Assembly: GCF_024198175.1 (NCBI RefSeq) | Contig: NZ_JAJVKV010000015.1 | Coordinates: forward strand, 1 to 64,000 | Length of the DNA: 64,000 nucleotides | Direction of reading: 5' to 3' | Origin: Pyxidicoccus xibeiensis | GTDB lineage: Bacteria; Myxococcota; Myxococcia; Myxococcales; Myxococcaceae | In this document: positions 17,623-26,043 of the stretch, piece by piece | Position numbering within the stretch: position 1 is the first letter of the stretch | How the letters are laid out: every line of letters begins with the position of its first letter | Position numbers and translations under genes: made by a program | Notes under the pieces: generated by a model | What the model saw: only the letters and a program-made list of their open reading frames with translations | What the model was told of the DNA's origin: nothing | Database searches by the model: none

Positions 17623-19932
17623 ATGGACAAGAACTTCCACCTCTTCGTGCGGCGCTACCCCGGCCTGGGCGTGGCGGCGCACGTGCTCACGCACCCGTAC
17701 CTGGCCTCGTTCGCCGAGGACCTGGGCGCCGCGCGGCTCGACCTCGCGGAGGTGCTGGGCCGCCTCATCAAGCGCGGTGAGCTCATCGACGACGAGACGC
17801 ACTGGGAGGACCTGCGCCAGCGCCGCATGGTCCTCACCGTGCGCGCCCTCCAGCACGGGCGGCTGCTGCCGGTGCCCCTGCGCCTCACCGTGGTGACGCA
17901 TGGCGGGCGCCGCGCGAAGGCCCGGACGGCGAGCCGGGGCCAGGCCGTGAAGGGCCCGCTCCAGGTCTGGGTGCCCCGGCTGAACGTGCAGGGGCTGCTG
18001 CATGACGCGGCGGACCTGGAGGCGTACGTGGAGGAGCTGGTGCGCCACGAGCTGTACATGGCACCGCTGGAGCGGCTGCACGAGCTGGCCTACACGGGCG
18101 AGGAGTCGGTGGAGACGCTGTCGGTGCCCGCGCGCGCGCGGACGACGCCTCGCGCCCGTGCGGCGGAGGAGACGACGACGCGCAAGCAGCGGCGCCCGCC
18201 CCCGCCCCCGGGACTCGCGGAGGCGAGCCGCTGCCTCAACGAAGAGGCGCGCGCCGGGCTGCTGGAGCGGGCCTGGGAGCGCGAGGCCGAGGTGTCCCGG
18301 CTCGCCGAGGCCGTCACTTCGGCCACCCGCGCCAGCGTGCTGCTGGTGGGCCCGCCCTCCGTGGGAAAGACGGCGCTGGTCCATGAGTTGGTCCAGCGTG
18401 CCGAAGCCGCGGCCGCCGGCCACCCGCTGCACGGCCTGGAGGTGTACAGCACGTCCGGCGGCCGCATCATGGCCGGCATGCGCTACCTGGGGCAGTGGCA
18501 GGAGCGCGTGCAGCGCATGGTGGAGGCGCTCCGCGTGCGCCGCGCGGTGCTGCACCTGGACAGCCTGTCGGAGCTGCTCTCGCTGGGCGGCGGCGACACG
18601 GGGCTGGACGTGGCGCGACACCTGCTGCCCTCCCTGGAGGGCGGCGAGGTGGCGCTGGTGGTGGAGGCCACCCCGGAGGACGTGGCCCGCGCGGAGCGGA
18701 CGCATGGGACGTTCCTCCAGGCCCTGCGGCACCTGGCCGTGGCGCCGCTGGCCCCCGTCGCCGCGCGCTCCGCGCTCCAGCAGGCGTCACAACGCGTCGC
18801 CCGCGCGCGCAAGGTGCGCTTCACGCCGGACTCGCTGGAGCGCGCCGCGGAGCTGACCGAGCGCTTCGGCGACGGCCCGCCTCCCGGTGGTGCGGTGTCG
18901 CTGCTGCGCGCGGCCAGCGCCGAGCCCACGTCCACGGGAGAGGTGGACGCGGCGGGCGTGACGCGCGCCTTCTGCACCCGCACGGGCTACCCGCGCGAGC
19001 TGGTGGACAGCTCCATCCGGTTGGACCCGGAGGCGCTGCTGCGGCGCTTCCGTGAGCGCATCGTCGGCCAGGACGAGGCGACGCTGCTGCTGCGCAACCT
19101 CATCGTCACGCTGAAGACGGGGCTGGCGGACCCGGCCCGTCCGCTGGGCGCCTTCCTGCTGCTGGGCCCCACCGGCGTGGGCAAGACGGAGTCGGCGCTC
19201 GCGCTGGCGGAGTACCTCTTCGGAGACACCGCCCGGCTGGCCCGCTTCGACATGGCGGAGTACGCGGCCCCCGGCAGCGCGGCGCGGCTGGTGGGCGAGG
19301 TGGGCGGCCAGCAGGGCGGCCTGGCGCGGCGCGTGCGCGAGCAGCCCTTCGGCGTGGTGCTGCTGGACGAGGTGGAGAAGGCGGACGCGGGCGTCCACGA
19401 CTTGCTCCTCCAGGTCCTGGGCGAGGGCCGCCTCACGGACGGCACCGGCCGCACCGTCAGCTTCCGCAACACGGTGGTGCTGCTCACCAGCAACCTGGGC
19501 GCGGACAGCGCGGGGCGCTCGCTCGGCTTCGGCGGTGGAAGCGTGAGGGACCTGGAGGCCCACTACCTGGGCGCCGCCACCGCCTTCTTCCGGCCGGAGC
19601 TGCTCAACCGGCTGGACCAGGTGGTGCCCTACCGGGCCCTCACGCCGGAGGTCATCCGCGCGCTGGCCCGGCGCACGCTGGAGGCGGCCCTGGCGCGCGA
19701 GGGCCTCACCCGCCGGGGCGTGAAGGTGTCCTTCGGCGAGGACGTGGTGGACCACCTGGCGCGCACCGGCTTCGACGCGCGCTACGGCGCCCGTCCCCTC
19801 AAGCGCGCGGTGGAGCAGCACGTCGTCTCCCCGCTGGCGCAGTGGCTCGCGGCGCACGCGAGCGCCCCACCCGGCCAGGTCGTGCTCCGGATGGGGGCGG
19901 ACGGGAAGGTGGAGCTGGGCGGCGTGACGTGA
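17623..19932 (+). CDS. Clp-like double-AAA ATPase C
   Basis: 769 residues; the ATG lies one base after the gene B stop. N-terminal domain ~1-155 is followed by a basic/proline linker. D1 has Walker A GPPSVGKT (243-250), degenerate Walker B (AVLHLDSL, no Glu) and pore loop AGMRYLGQWQER with Tyr. D2 has GPTGVGKT (515-522), VVLLDEVEKA (578-587), FFRPELLNRL and YGARPLKRAV. The D2 pore loop is GEVGGQQGGL without an aromatic, and LGF (634-636) is at the ClpP-docking position. It lacks the PCRF-like tail of A and B. Three paralogues of different length in one operon suggest a hetero-oligomer. Its stop is 4 bp from the convergent hydrolase gene. Confidence 0.8.
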   Translation: MDKNFHLFVRRYPGLGVAAHVLTHPYLASFAEDLGAARLDLAEVLGRLIKRGELIDDETHWEDLRQRRMVLTVRALQHGRLLPVPLRLTVVTHGGRRAKARTASRGQAVKGPLQVWVPRLNVQGLLHDAADLEAYVEELVRHELYMAPLERLHELAYTGEESVETLSVPARARTTPRARAAEETTTRKQRRPPPPPGLAEASRCLNEEARAGLLERAWEREAEVSRLAEAVTSATRASVLLVGPPSVGKTALVHELVQRAEAAAAGHPLHGLEVYSTSGGRIMAGMRYLGQWQERVQRMVEALRVRRAVLHLDSLSELLSLGGGDTGLDVARHLLPSLEGGEVALVVEATPEDVARAERTHGTFLQALRHLAVAPLAPVAARSALQQASQRVARARKVRFTPDSLERAAELTERFGDGPPPGGAVSLLRAASAEPTSTGEVDAAGVTRAFCTRTGYPRELVDSSIRLDPEALLRRFRERIVGQDEATLLLRNLIVTLKTGLADPARPLGAFLLLGPTGVGKTESALALAEYLFGDTARLARFDMAEYAAPGSAARLVGEVGGQQGGLARRVREQPFGVVLLDEVEKADAGVHDLLLQVLGEGRLTDGTGRTVSFRNTVVLLTSNLGADSAGRSLGFGGGSVRDLEAHYLGAATAFFRPELLNRLDQVVPYRALTPEVIRALARRTLEAALAREGLTRRGVKVSFGEDVVDHLARTGFDARYGARPLKRAVEQHVVSPLAQWLAAHASAPPGQVVLRMGADGKVELGGVT

Positions 19933-19936
19933 GGCT

Positions 19937-21034
19937 TCAGGCGTCCATGGCCTCCGGCTGGATGCCGCCGTCCGCGTCCTCGTGGGGGACGATGGACTGA
20001 GGGTCGATACCGGCGGCCTTCAGTAGAATGGCCTTGCCCGTGGCGGGAAGCGACTGCGACGAGGGGGGGTGCCCATTGGTGAGCAGGACCACGGCGGCGG
20101 CGCGCTCGGGGATGAAGCCGACCCATGCGAGGAAGCCCGCGTTGCCTCCCGCCTTGCTCACCACCCGCGCGCCCTGCCCCACCTCGGTGGTGTACCAGGC
20201 GAGGCCGATGGAGTGCCCCGGCGCAATCTGGAAGCGGGGCTGGTGGGCCAGGCTCATGGCCCGGTACGTCAGCAGCGGCATGCTCGGCACACGGAAGAGG
20301 TTGCCCTCCAGGAAGCGCAGCATGTCGGACGCGGTGGAGTTGAAGCCCACGCCCCGGTAGTCCACGCGCTTGCCCGTCTTCGAGTAGCCCTGGGCGATGC
20401 GCTCCGGAGAGAACCCGTTCAGGCTCACCACGGTGTCCTTCATCGACAGCGGCCCCTGGATGTCCGCCGCAAACAGCTCCGGGTACGTCCGCCCCGCCGC
20501 GAACACCGTGGTGAAGCCCTGCGTCACCTCGCTCATGTTCGCGTAGAGGTAGCTGGTGCCGATGTGCCGCTCGGGGTTGAACGTCTTCCAGAAGTCCAGC
20601 ATCGGTGCCGTGGGAGGCTCGCCCGCGTAGAGCGCGCCAGCGGGATGGCCCTTCACGTTGGCCGAGGGCATCGCCGCCGTCATCGTGCCCAGGTTGGCGG
20701 GGGTGACCTGCCGGATGACGCTCCCCTCCTCCCGGACCTCCGCGGGCAGGAAGCGGGTGATCTGGTCATCCAGCGACAGCTTCCCTTCCACGATGCGCGC
20801 CGCGGCCAGCGTGTTGGTGAACACCTTCTGGACGGAGCCGATGATGAACATCGTGTCGTCCTTCACCGGCCGCTTCGCCTCCCGGTCCGCCAGCCCCGCC
20901 GTATAGGCCGCACGGGCGTTGCCCACGGCGATGGCCGCCGACACGCCAATCACGTCCTCGCCTCCCAGGTACGCGCGGATGCCATCCTCCAGGAGCTGCT
21001 TCAGCCGCGTGGGGTCCTTCGCCTCGGTCGTCAT
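19937..21034 (-). CDS. Serine hydrolase of the beta-lactamase (class C/esterase) family
   Basis: 365 residues. The catalytic SxxK is SVQK (Ser67/Lys70), the YxN motif is YAN (Tyr164-Asn166), and KAGGN near residue 295 stands at the KTG position. The framework (GLADREAKRPVKDDTMF, STASDMLRFLEGNL, HSIGLAWYT) is AmpC-like. No signal peptide is visible from the ATG at 21034; the frame extends upstream without coding character, so the protein may be cytoplasmic or the start mis-set. The KAGGN variant and missing leader argue for an esterase or peptidase-like hydrolase rather than a resistance enzyme. Divergent from the kinase gene across a 273-bp region. Confidence 0.8.
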   Translation of the reverse strand: MTTEAKDPTRLKQLLEDGIRAYLGGEDVIGVSAAIAVGNARAAYTAGLADREAKRPVKDDTMFIIGSVQKVFTNTLAAARIVEGKLSLDDQITRFLPAEVREEGSVIRQVTPANLGTMTAAMPSANVKGHPAGALYAGEPPTAPMLDFWKTFNPERHIGTSYLYANMSEVTQGFTTVFAAGRTYPELFAADIQGPLSMKDTVVSLNGFSPERIAQGYSKTGKRVDYRGVGFNSTASDMLRFLEGNLFRVPSMPLLTYRAMSLAHQPRFQIAPGHSIGLAWYTTEVGQGARVVSKAGGNAGFLAWVGFIPERAAAVVLLTNGHPPSSQSLPATGKAILLKAAGIDPQSIVPHEDADGGIQPEAMDA

Positions 21035-21137
21035 GGTGCCTCCGGTGGAGCGTGGGGATGCCCCTCCCTGAGCAAGCGACATGCCCTCGCCCTGGCCCCT
21101 CGGAACGCCCCGTGGCGGCACACCTCCCTGCAAGTGG

Positions 21138-21177
21138 CGACGTGTCGCGCGGGCACGCCGACGTGTCGCGCCGACAC
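21138..21177. promoter_or_regulatory. Direct and inverted repeats between divergent genes (candidate operator)
   Basis: CGACGTGTCGCGC occurs at 21138-21150 and again at 21159-21171, a 21-bp phase (two helical turns). The second copy overlaps a perfect 15-base palindrome GTGTCGCGCCGACAC at 21163-21177. The site sits midway between the hydrolase start (21034) and the kinase start (21308). Confidence 0.45.
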
Positions 21178-21307
21178 ACCGGACGGCCCCGCGTCTGGAA
21201 ACACCCAGGGCTCGTCTCGGCGGGAGGGATGCTATCTTCGGCCCGCTTCCCTCCCCCCCGGCGCCCGTACCGTCCTCGCGTGACTCCTCCCGGAGGGCGT
21301 GCTTCCC

Positions 21308-24307
21308 ATGCAGTGCATCGACGAGTCCGTCTTCATGAAGTTGCTGCTGGGCGAGCTCCCGCCTGAGCAGCAGACGGAGGTGGACGCCCACCTCGACACG
21401 TGCAGCGCCTGCCGGCAACTGGTGGCCCAGGGCCTGCGGGCCCAGAACCCGGAGGAGCCGGGCAGCGAACGCGAGCCGGAACTGTCGCCCACGCGTGACG
21501 GGGCTCCGCTGGAGAAGGGCACCGCGGTGGGCCGCTATCTCGTGCTGGAGCCGCTGGGCGCGGGCGGCATGGGCGTCGTCTACAGCGCGTATGACCCGGA
21601 GCTGGACCGGCGCGTGGCCCTCAAGCTGCTGCGCGTGGGAGCGCCCGGCCTGGGGGCGGAGCGGGGCCGCGCCTGGCTCCTGCGCGAGGCCCAGGCCATG
21701 GCCCGCGTCTCACACCCGCATGTGGTGCCTGTCTATGACGTGGGCACCTTCGACGGGCAGGTCTTCCTGGCCATGGAGCGGGTGGAGGCGCAGACGCTGC
21801 GCGAGTGGCTGAAGGCCGCGCCCCGCCCCTGGCGACAGGTGCTGGCCCTCTTCCTGGACGCGGGCCGGGGCCTCGCGGCGGCCCATGCGGCGGGCGTGGT
21901 GCACGGCGACTTCAAGCCGGAGAACCTGCTCGTGGGCCGCGACGGGCGCGTGCGCGTCACCGACTTCGGCCTCGCGCACCTGGGAGCGCCCTCGGGTGAG
22001 CGGCCCGTACTGCCCGCGGGCCTCACCCTTCCCGAGCGGGGCGGCCTGGACCGCTCGGCCACGGGCGGCTCGCCGGCCTACATGGCGCCGGAGCAGCTCT
22101 GCGACGGCGCCCGTCCAGGCCCGGGCGGAGACCAGTTCGCCTTCTGCGTGACGCTGCACGAGGCCCTCTACGGCGAGCGCCCCTTCGAGGGCACCTCCCT
22201 GTCCGCGCTGTCCGCCGAGGTGGGCGCGGGGCGCGTGCGCTCTCCAACCGCGGGCACGCGCGTGCCTCCGTGGCTCCGCCGCGTGCTGCTGCGCGGGCTG
22301 GCCGTCCGCCCCGATGAGCGCTTCCCGTCGATGGAGTCCCTGCTCGCCGCGCTCCAGCGAGACCCGGCCGTGCGTTGGCGCCGGGGGCTCTCCATCGCCG
22401 GAGGCGTAGCGCTGCTCGCCGCCGCGGTCGGCCTCACCCACACCCTCCACACGCGCCGGGCCCAGGCGTGTGACGGCGCGGCGGCGCAGCTCACCGCCCT
22501 CTGGAGCCCGGAGCAGCAGCGGGCCATCGAGTCCTCCTTCCTCGCCACCGGCCGGCCCTACGCTGCCGAGACCTGGCAGCGCGTGCGGCGCGAGCTGGAC
22601 GCGTACACCGCCGGCTGGGTGACGACGCGCACCACCGCCTGCGAGGCCACCCGCGTGCGCGGCGAGCAGTCCGAGGAGGTGCTCGCCTGGCGCATGCGCT
22701 GCCTCGACAGCCGGCTGGCGGACGTGGCGGCGCTGTCGCGGCTCCTGTCCCAGGCCGACGCCGGGACGGTGGACCAGGCGCACCGCGCGGCGAAGGCCCT
22801 GCCTCCACTGTCGGGCTGCTCGGAGGCGCTGGTGCCCGGAGGCGCGCCCGCCCCCGAAGACGCGGCCACGCGCGAGCGCAGGAGCGTGCTGCGCGACGCG
22901 CTGGCGCGGGGCCGCGCGCTGAAGAACACCGGCCGCTACAAGGAAGGCGTGGCGCTGGTGGAGCCGGTGGCGAAGGCGGCGCGCGAGGCGGCGGACCCCC
23001 GCGAGGGCGCCGAGGCCCACCTGCTGCTGGGCGAGCTGCGCGAGGGCGCCGGTGACTGGAAGGGCGCGGAGGCCGCCCTCTTCGAGGCCGTGGACGCGGC
23101 GGAGGCCACGCGCCAGGACGCGGTGGCCGCGCGGGCATGGACGCTGCTGGTGCGCGTGTCCACCGTGGGGCTGGACGAGTACGAGCTGGCCACGCGCTGG
23201 AGGAGCCGGGCCGCCGCCGCCATCGACCGGCTCGGCGCGGGCAACGACCTGCTGCGGGTGAATCTCCTGACGTACACCGGCACCCTGCTGCGCAAGCAGG
23301 GCCGCTTCGAGGAGGCCCACGCCCAGGAGCTGCAGGCGCTGGAGCGGGTGAAGCACACCTTCGGCCCGGACAGCCTGGAAGCGGCGGACGTGTACCAGGA
23401 GCTGGGCACCACCCGCCTGGAGCAGGGCCGCCTGGACGAGGCCCGCGCGCACGTGGAGCGGGCGGCCGCGCTGACGCGGCAGGCCCTGAGCCCGGAGCAC
23501 CCCGAGGTGCTGCGCGTCCGGCTGGCCATGGTGCCCGTGCTTCGCACGCAGGGCGCGCTGGCGGATGCCGAGAGCATCTCCCGCGAGGTGCTGGCGGCGC
23601 TGACGCAGTCCCTGGGCCCCGAGCATCCCCGCGTCTACGACGCGCTCAACGACCTGGCGTCGACGCTCCTGATGCAGGGCCGCCACGACGAGGCGCTGCC
23701 CCTCTACGAGCGAGCGCTCGTCATCGTCGGGAAGACGGACGGGCCGGAGTCCATGGGCGCGTCCGTCGTCCTCGGCAACATGGGCCTGCTCTACTTCGTG
23801 CAGGGGAAGATGGAGGAGGCCCTGGCACGCCTCCAGGCCACGCTGCTCATCAAGGAGAAGCAGCTGGGCCCGCGGCACGCCGGCATCGTGCCGATGCTGC
23901 GCATGGTCGCCCGCGCGCTCGTCCGCCTGGAGCGCTACCCGGAGGCGGTGACGTACGCCCAGCGCGCCGCCGACGTGCAGCTCAGCCAGAAGGACGACGC
24001 CTATGCCCAGTGGACGGTGGCCCTCACGGACCTGGGCACCGCGCACCTGCGGGCGGGCCAGCCCACCGAGGCGCTCGCCCCGCTGGAGCGCGCCGTGGCC
24101 GGCTGGGAGCGCGCCACGCCCGGCCCCGGCCAGCGCACCCAGGCGCACTTCCTGCTGGCCCGCGCGCTCTGGGAGTCGGCCAGGGACCGGGAGCGCGCCG
24201 TCGAGCTGGCCCGGAAGGCGAAAGCCCTGGGCCTCGGTGATGACGCGGCCCCGGCCTCGACGCTCGGGGCCATCGACAAGTGGCTCGCCGAGCGGGGCGT
24301 GCGCTGA
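21308..24307 (+). CDS. Transmembrane Ser/Thr protein kinase with N-terminal zinc finger and TPR tail
   Basis: 999 residues. The first ~40 hold an anti-sigma-like zinc finger (HLDTCSAC). The Hanks-type kinase domain spans ~73-345: GAGGMGVVY glycine loop, VALKLL with the ATP Lys, HGDFKPEN catalytic loop (His-Gly-Asp instead of His-Arg-Asp) and DFGLA. One membrane helix lies at ~360-378. The outer half carries about 9-10 tetratricopeptide repeats (~520-990). The HGD loop places it among non-RD kinases. Zn-finger/kinase/TPR proteins are abundant in Myxococcales and are thought to pass outside or protein-protein signals to Ser/Thr phosphorylation. ATG 21308 fits GGAGGG at 21292-21297 better than the in-frame GTG at 21299. 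Confidence 0.88.
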   Translation: MQCIDESVFMKLLLGELPPEQQTEVDAHLDTCSACRQLVAQGLRAQNPEEPGSEREPELSPTRDGAPLEKGTAVGRYLVLEPLGAGGMGVVYSAYDPELDRRVALKLLRVGAPGLGAERGRAWLLREAQAMARVSHPHVVPVYDVGTFDGQVFLAMERVEAQTLREWLKAAPRPWRQVLALFLDAGRGLAAAHAAGVVHGDFKPENLLVGRDGRVRVTDFGLAHLGAPSGERPVLPAGLTLPERGGLDRSATGGSPAYMAPEQLCDGARPGPGGDQFAFCVTLHEALYGERPFEGTSLSALSAEVGAGRVRSPTAGTRVPPWLRRVLLRGLAVRPDERFPSMESLLAALQRDPAVRWRRGLSIAGGVALLAAAVGLTHTLHTRRAQACDGAAAQLTALWSPEQQRAIESSFLATGRPYAAETWQRVRRELDAYTAGWVTTRTTACEATRVRGEQSEEVLAWRMRCLDSRLADVAALSRLLSQADAGTVDQAHRAAKALPPLSGCSEALVPGGAPAPEDAATRERRSVLRDALARGRALKNTGRYKEGVALVEPVAKAAREAADPREGAEAHLLLGELREGAGDWKGAEAALFEAVDAAEATRQDAVAARAWTLLVRVSTVGLDEYELATRWRSRAAAAIDRLGAGNDLLRVNLLTYTGTLLRKQGRFEEAHAQELQALERVKHTFGPDSLEAADVYQELGTTRLEQGRLDEARAHVERAAALTRQALSPEHPEVLRVRLAMVPVLRTQGALADAESISREVLAALTQSLGPEHPRVYDALNDLASTLLMQGRHDEALPLYERALVIVGKTDGPESMGASVVLGNMGLLYFVQGKMEEALARLQATLLIKEKQLGPRHAGIVPMLRMVARALVRLERYPEAVTYAQRAADVQLSQKDDAYAQWTVALTDLGTAHLRAGQPTEALAPLERAVAGWERATPGPGQRTQAHFLLARALWESARDRERAVELARKAKALGLGDDAAPASTLGAIDKWLAERGVR

Positions 24308-24338
24308 AGCGGCGCGGGCCCCGTTCGTGCGCGGGGCG

Positions 24339-25868
24339 TCAGCGCGTGGCGGGCGCGGCCTGACGCTCGGGAGGACGGCCGCGGGTGCCGGCGGCCCACT
24401 CGTCCCAGACGTTGAAGGACTTCATCTGCTGCGTGAGGTCGGTGCTCTTCATGAGCGCCTCCACCTCCGCGCGGCCCTGGCGGGGCAGCCGCTCCTCCAT
24501 GGTGGCGAAGCCCCAGGCGAGCGCGCCCACCACGGCCGCGTTGGTGCGCAGCGTCCGCGCGTCGCACTGCTCGAACTCGTCCGAGCGCGCGTGGTAGTTG
24601 GGCCCGTAGGTGGCCGCCTCCTGGTTGGCGATGAGGTTGGCCACGCCGTGCAGCATGAAGTCCAGGTTGTCGGTGCCCACCACCGGCACGTCCACCTGCG
24701 TGAAGGGCCCCAGCCCCGCCGCAGGCTTCAGCGCCTTGTCCACCAGCGGCACCAGCGGCGGGCGGCCGTTGGTGAAGAAGCCGGTGATGCGGCCGCAGCC
24801 GATGTCCACCGACAGCGCCATGGCGTGCCCGTCCAGCTCCGCCGCGTGCGAGTGCACGTAGCCCGCCGAGCCGTGCATGCCCTGCTCCTCGCCGTTCCAC
24901 AGCGCGAAGCGGATGGTGCGCGCGGGCTTCAGGCCCAGCCGCTGCATCTGCCGCGCGAGGTCGATGAGCATCGCCACGTTGGCGCCGTTGTCGAGCGCGC
25001 CGCCGCCCAGGTCCCAGCTGTCCAGGTGCGCGCCCAGGACGACGACCTCGTCCGGCCGCGTGGTGCCGCGAATCTCGCCAATGACGTTGCGGGCCTCGTA
25101 GGGGCCTCCCAACTCGAGGTCCAGCACCGCGCCCAGCTTCAGGGCCGTGCCGGCGCGCAGGAGCCGCTGCGCGCGCTTCGCCCCGTCGCGCTCCATCACC
25201 ATCATGGGCCGCGTGTTCTTCGGCCCCACGGAGACGTTGTGCCGGTAGAGCTGGTTGCCGGGCCGGCTGCCCATGTACACGACGCCGGCCGCGCCCGAGG
25301 CGAACGCGCGGGACTCGATGCCCACCGCCTCGTTGTACTCGCGGAACAGCCCGTCCACGTCCCGGAGCTCGTCCGTCTCCACCAGGAGGAAGGCGCCCTT
25401 CGCCTTCGCGCCCATGCGGGTGAAGTCCGCCGCCGTGCCCCGGCCCGCGTCCAGCAGCGGCGCGGTGAGGCCGCCCTGCGGCGTGGCGGCGGAGAACGGC
25501 ATCGCGGCCACGCGCGGCGCGAAGCGCAGGCCCGGGCCCTGCACGGTGGCGCTGGCGGAGCGCTCCAGCCAGAGCGCCGGCATCCGGAAGGGCTCCGCGC
25601 GCGCCGTCACCCCGGCCGCGCGGAAGCGCTCCAGCGCCCACTCCACCGAGCGGTGGTTGGACTCCGAGCCCGTGGCCCGGCCGCCCACCTCGTCCACCAG
25701 CGAGCGCAGGTCTTCAATCATCGGCGTGCCCCCGAGCACCGCTCCGACGAGCAGCGTGGCCTCGCGCTCGCGCGCGGCTGGAGGGGCCTCCTCGGCCCTC
25801 GCGACGTCTGGCGAGACCAGGGCGAGGCAGAGCGCGGCGAGGCTGCACGACAGGCGGAAGCGGGACAT
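24339..25868 (-). CDS. Secreted M28 family zinc metallopeptidase
   Basis: 509 residues with a signal peptide (cleavage near ARAEEA, ~25). A PA-like domain (~110-240, with GAAGVVYMGSRPGN) interrupts the peptidase as in many M28 enzymes. Zn ligands and catalytic residues are visible: HLDSWD (His281, Asp283), ALDNGAN (Asp293, bridging), WNGEEQG (Glu327 base, Glu328 ligand) and a late YHARSDEFEQ His. Length and layout match glutamate carboxypeptidase-like or Xaa-peptide exopeptidases. Expected role is extracellular peptide turnover during predation. The start at 25868 is chosen for the signal peptide. Confidence 0.9.
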   Translation of the reverse strand: MSRFRLSCSLAALCLALVSPDVARAEEAPPAAREREATLLVGAVLGGTPMIEDLRSLVDEVGGRATGSESNHRSVEWALERFRAAGVTARAEPFRMPALWLERSASATVQGPGLRFAPRVAAMPFSAATPQGGLTAPLLDAGRGTAADFTRMGAKAKGAFLLVETDELRDVDGLFREYNEAVGIESRAFASGAAGVVYMGSRPGNQLYRHNVSVGPKNTRPMMVMERDGAKRAQRLLRAGTALKLGAVLDLELGGPYEARNVIGEIRGTTRPDEVVVLGAHLDSWDLGGGALDNGANVAMLIDLARQMQRLGLKPARTIRFALWNGEEQGMHGSAGYVHSHAAELDGHAMALSVDIGCGRITGFFTNGRPPLVPLVDKALKPAAGLGPFTQVDVPVVGTDNLDFMLHGVANLIANQEAATYGPNYHARSDEFEQCDARTLRTNAAVVGALAWGFATMEERLPRQGRAEVEALMKSTDLTQQMKSFNVWDEWAAGTRGRPPERQAAPATR

Positions 25869-26043
25869 GCGGGGGACACCTCGGGTGGGGAGAGCGGGCG
25901 CCAGCATCCCCACGCCCGCCCCCTGGCTTCAAGGACCATCAGGAATTCCCACGCCTTGCCCAGGACCTCCAGCCACCGGGCCGGCAGGGCGGCTGCCAGG
26001 CCCCTCCGCTCCCGGGAAGAGTCCAAGATGAGCAGCCTCCAGG

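Noticed and set aside
10835-19932. Type VI ClpV for the Clp-like cluster.
   Set aside because: Three paralogues, ClpP-type loop residues present, ClpV N-domain absent and no tss genes adjacent; the type VI accessory genes lie 35 kb away.
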